Shown here: positions 61,413 through 64,000 of the stretch, piece by piece
How positions within the stretch are numbered: position 1 is the stretch's first letter
How the letters are laid out: each line of letters opens with the position of its first letter
Origin: Glutamicibacter soli
GTDB taxonomy: Bacteria > Actinomycetota > Actinomycetes > Actinomycetales > Micrococcaceae
Direction of reading: 5' to 3'
Assembly: GCF_003309065.1 (NCBI RefSeq)
Contig: NZ_POAF01000004.1
Coordinates: 290,136 to 354,135, forward strand
DNA length: 64,000 nt
The notes under the pieces: model-generated
Database searches by the model: none
What the model was told of the DNA's origin: nothing
The model's input: the letters and a program-made list of their open reading frames with translations, nothing else
Program-made: the position numbers and the translations under genes

Positions 61413-62918
61413 ATGCTCGTTACCCTGTCTGAAATCATGGCCGACCCGTTGATGCGGTCGGCCCGGCCGCGGCTTTTGGCAGCGGGCACGGTGGAGAGCG
61501 AGGTGTACGTTCGCTGGGTGCATACCAGTGAAGTGGTGCAGCTTGCCGGGCTTATCCACGGCGCGGAGCTCTTGCTGACTACCGGCGAGTCGGTGCTGAA
61601 GCTTCCCTTCGAGCAGCAGCGGCAATATCTGGCGATGCTGGCTGAATGCCGTGTCGCAGCGCTCGTGATTGAACGCGTCGGGCCGGAAAAGCAGTTGGCG
61701 CAGGAGTTCGTGGAGGCGGCGGCAGAGCTGGAACTGCCGCTGTACCAGCTGCAGGCGACGGTGCCCTTTGTGGCTCTGGCTGAAAAGATCAATACCAGGA
61801 TTGTTTCCGAGCAGGCTTCGGCGCTGCAGCAGGCCGATGCCATTTCCCAGCAGCTGGCCCAGCATCTGGCGGTGGCCGGTCCGGCCCTGGTGCCGCTGCT
61901 GGAGATGATCGACAACCAGCTGCGTCTGGGTGCGGAGATCGTCAATCAGGAAGGAGCGGTGATCGCCGCCTCGCAGCGGGCGGTGCTGCATAGGCTGCAG
62001 GAAGAGAAGTCTGGACAGTTCGATGTCTCGGTGAACCTGTATATCGGCGGCGATGCCGCGGCGCGGCTGGTGCTGCATGCGCAGGCGCAACATCATCAGC
62101 AGCGCTTGGAGCTGGTGGCGGACAGGCTTGGGAGCATTGTGACGCTGGCATTCTCCCAGCACTACAAACCCAGCGCCCAGCAGGCTGCCACGTTGGCGCT
62201 GCTGCAGTCGATCGTGAACGCGGGAGGCGAGAACTACGTGGTGCACCGGGCCGCGGAGGCGCAGATCGCCGCGGGGGCGCCGTTGTGCATGCTGGTGCTG
62301 CAAGGCGTGGACGTGTCGCGGGATCGTGCGGAACTTGCACGCCACCTGCGCGCCGGCGGCCAGCGGGTGTTCACCTATGTGCAGGGCCACCGCTTGTATG
62401 CACTGTGCATCCTGGATCCAGTCGCGCCCCGTCGTTCCCGGGCCGAACTGGTCCAGCGCCTGCGCGCGGCGTTGCGCGGCGAACAGCTGGAATGCTGTGT
62501 CGGCCCCATTGCGTTGGATGTTTCCCGCGCGCGCTGGTCGCTGACGCAGGCGGAGTCCATCGAGTCCTGGGGCGCGGCCAGCGGGGACGAAGGCACGGTG
62601 CGGGATGCGCTGGACTACGCCCTGCAGCGCCTGGTGGCGCAGCTGGATGAACCCGAGAAGTTGCGGGAATTCATCGCAGAGCAGATCGGGGAGCTCCTTG
62701 ACGCGGACCGCGACAAGGACGGGCAGTTGCTCAAGACGCTTGAAGCCTGGTTGGCCAGCGGCTGCCACGCCACGGAGACTGCGGCGCGGTTATACGTGGA
62801 GCGCCAGACGCTGCACAAGCGCCTGGCGAAGATCTTCGCGCTGATCGGGGGAGACCCGCGCGTCAATGGCAGGGTACTGCCCGTGCATCTGGCGGCGTGG
62901 CTGGCGCTGCGGGATTAA
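61413..62918 (+). CDS. PucR family transcriptional regulator
   Basis: A 501-residue activator-type regulator from ATG 61413 behind GGGAGGAAGCC; upstream codons to 61311 lie in the promoter. The N-terminal PucR domain (about 1-125) has VRWVHTSEVVQLAGLIHGAELLLTTG (in parts) and VAALVIERVG. A middle GGDEF-like/linker region follows. The C-terminal HTH_30 domain (about 440-500) has LLKTLEAWLASGCHATETAARLYVERQTLHKRL (in parts). PucR members control purine and related nitrogen-compound use, which fits control of the divergent creatininase-BCCT operon. Confidence 0.9.
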   Translation: MLVTLSEIMADPLMRSARPRLLAAGTVESEVYVRWVHTSEVVQLAGLIHGAELLLTTGESVLKLPFEQQRQYLAMLAECRVAALVIERVGPEKQLAQEFVEAAAELELPLYQLQATVPFVALAEKINTRIVSEQASALQQADAISQQLAQHLAVAGPALVPLLEMIDNQLRLGAEIVNQEGAVIAASQRAVLHRLQEEKSGQFDVSVNLYIGGDAAARLVLHAQAQHHQQRLELVADRLGSIVTLAFSQHYKPSAQQAATLALLQSIVNAGGENYVVHRAAEAQIAAGAPLCMLVLQGVDVSRDRAELARHLRAGGQRVFTYVQGHRLYALCILDPVAPRRSRAELVQRLRAALRGEQLECCVGPIALDVSRARWSLTQAESIESWGAASGDEGTVRDALDYALQRLVAQLDEPEKLREFIAEQIGELLDADRDKDGQLLKTLEAWLASGCHATETAARLYVERQTLHKRLAKIFALIGGDPRVNGRVLPVHLAAWLALRD

Positions 62919-62933
62919 AAGCAGTGCAGCGCG

Positions 62934-63593
62934 CTAAAGCACGCTGCGGATGGTTTTTTCGAAACCGATGACGTGCTTGGCTGCCAGCTGTTCCGCCTCG
63001 TCGGCGTCCCCGTCCAGAATGAGCTTGATCAGCGTTGCATGCTCGGCAATGTGCCCGTGGAGATCTGGCAGCCGGTCAAGCACCATGCACCAGATGCGGG
63101 TCGCCAGGTTGTCCAGGCGCACCAGCGTCTCCTGCAGATGCTGGTTCTGCGCCGCGCGGTAGATCAGCCGGTGCACTTCGAGGTCGTATTCCATCAATTC
63201 GCGCCGGTCGCCGCTCAGGTCCAAGGACAGGATCGCGCTCATGGTGCGTTCGAGTTCCCCGCGATAGGCGCCCCCGCGATGTTCGGCCGCACGGCGCGAG
63301 GCCAAGGGCTCGAGCACCAGGCGCATCTCGGAGATCGCGGCCAGCTCGGTGATGTCGACGCCCGTGGCAAAAGTCCCGCGCCGGGGGTAGGAAACCACCA
63401 GATGGTCGACCTCCAGACGCTTGAGCGCTTCGCGGATCGGCGTGCGGCCCATGTCCAGATCGACCGCCAGCTGCGCCTCGTTGATCGGGTCGCCGGGAGC
63501 GATATCCATCATGATCAGCCGGTCGCGCAAAATGCGATACGAGCGTTCCGCCATGGATTCGGTGCCAGTGATTACTCCGGTCAAGCTTGTCAT
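62934..63593 (-). CDS. GntR family regulator (FCD domain)
   Basis: A 219-residue GntR regulator. Winged helix: [28 protein letters not shown] with the wing [14 protein letters not shown] domain: [32 protein letters not shown] and [20 protein letters not shown] with likely metal histidines. GGGAGCG precedes ATG 63593. Divergent from glyA, and likely to control the sarcosine/serine-glycine genes that start there. It converges on the PucR gene with a 15-base gap. Confidence 0.88.
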   Translation of the reverse strand: MTSLTGVITGTESMAERSYRILRDRLIMMDIAPGDPINEAQLAVDLDMGRTPIREALKRLEVDHLVVSYPRRGTFATGVDITELAAISEMRLVLEPLASRRAAEHRGGAYRGELERTMSAILSLDLSGDRRELMEYDLEVHRLIYRAAQNQHLQETLVRLDNLATRIWCMVLDRLPDLHGHIAEHATLIKLILDGDADEAEQLAAKHVIGFEKTIRSVL

Positions 63594-63698
63594 TTCACGC
63601 TCCCTTGTTGATGTCTATTCTGCCGCGGGCAGGGCCCGTAAAGAAATCTTCATCCCACCCATTGACGGGGTGTGGCTTACATCATACGCTAAGACGCA

Positions 63699-63719
63699 GA
63701 CATTGATATATCAGTTGTC
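63699..63719. promoter_or_regulatory. Palindrome in the GntR/glyA divergent promoter
   Basis: TGATATATCA (63704-63713) is a perfect 10-base palindrome flanked by GACAT and GTTGTC, which extends the dyad. It lies 32 bases before glyA, where a GntR/FCD operator would be expected. Confidence 0.5.
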
Positions 63720-63744
63720 GGCAATTCATACTTTTAGGGAGAAT

Positions 63745-64000
63745 GTGGTGCTTCAAACTCAAACGCTTGCTGCTGAATCGCTGACCCAGTCCCTGGTCGA
63801 GCTGGATCCGGAGGTCGCGCAGCGGATCGATGCCGAGCTGGCCCGCCAGCAGCGCGGCCTGGAAATGATCGCCTCGGAAAACCACACGGCCCAGGCCGTG
63901 ATGCAGGCTCAGGGTTCGGTGCTGACCAACAAGTACGCCGAGGGCTACCCGGGCCGCCGCTACTACGGCGGCTGCGAAGAGGTCGACGTCATCGAGACCC
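63745..64000 (+). CDS. glyA: Serine hydroxymethyltransferase (5' part)
   Basis: The first 85 codons of GlyA. GTG 63745 (or the next GTG, 63748) lies behind AGGGAG. The visible part includes [27 protein letters not shown] and [24 protein letters not shown] (in parts), the highly conserved N-terminal region of SHMT. Next to creatinine genes it probably handles the C1 unit and glycine released from sarcosine; in related actinobacteria glyA lies next to sarcosine oxidase genes, which may follow beyond the window. Truncated by the window end. Confidence 0.93.
   Translation, partial: MVLQTQTLAAESLTQSLVELDPEVAQRIDAELARQQRGLEMIASENHTAQAVMQAQGSVLTNKYAEGYPGRRYYGGCEEVDVIET

Noticed and set aside
1..64000. 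CRISPR arrays, tRNA or rRNA genes, prophage
   Set aside because: No regularly spaced repeats, no tRNA-like cloverleaf or rRNA stretch, and no phage structural or integrase genes were recognised.

Overview
The window is GC-rich, densely coded DNA from an actinobacterium. The gene set (mycobacterial-type steroid C/D-ring genes, a creatinine pathway, a secreted sialidase with a sialic-acid ABC importer) and the many GTG starts fit an Arthrobacter/Glutamicibacter-like Micrococcaceae. The genus is inferred from gene content only. No tRNA, rRNA, CRISPR array or insertion sequence was recognised.

Region 1 (1-27.4 kb) is a steroid C/D-ring (HIP-CoA) catabolic island that matches the KstR2 regulon of Mycobacterium/Rhodococcus in content. 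It holds ipdA-ipdB (2.5-4.2 kb), a minus operon of one crotonase and three acyl-CoA dehydrogenases (6.4-10.6 kb), and a divergent fadE30-ipdF-fadA6 operon (10.7-13.9 kb). A second minus operon echA20-ipdA2-ipdB2-ipdC (17.4-20.9 kb) is divergent from SDR-MaoC-etfB-etfA-membrane cytochrome b (21.0-25.9 kb), and a double-headed TetR regulator follows (26.1-27.4 kb). The sequence AAACAAGTGCTTGGTT, a full match to the KstR2 box, lies in the 10.6 kb divergent promoter; degenerate versions lie at 20.9 and 4.2 kb. Islets of less typical sequence contain a nuclease-like gene broken by one stop codon, an overlapping pair of unknown genes, an MFS/MarR pair and the first of two paralogous small proteins.

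Region 2 (27.8-40.4 kb) carries the second small paralog, a hydratase/acetaldehyde dehydrogenase/aldolase trio for 2-hydroxypentadienoates (hsaE-hsaG-hsaF type) followed by a flavin reductase-IclR fusion, a divergent IclR regulator, a pRiA4b-domain protein, a methyltransferase and a second etfB-etfA-cytochrome b operon. Both cytochromes carry three RxGLPRxPG repeats in long Pro/Ala-rich N-terminal regions. They always follow etfBA, which suggests an undescribed ETF-docking membrane electron-transfer system.

Region 3 (40.6-52.8 kb) is a sialic-acid locus: GntR regulator, peptide/nickel-type ABC importer with a permease-ATPase fusion, nanA, nanK, nanE and a secreted multidomain sialidase. Sialic acid is released outside, imported, cleaved to ManNAc, phosphorylated and epimerised to GlcNAc-6-P.

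Region 4 (52.8-64 kb) is a creatinine/creatine locus: IclR regulator, two tandem MHS-type MFS transporters, creatinase, BCCT transporter, creatininase, PucR regulator, GntR regulator and the start of glyA. A compound GCAAC/GTTGC element is shared by the promoters of the first MFS gene and creatinase, which ties the transporter to creatine use.
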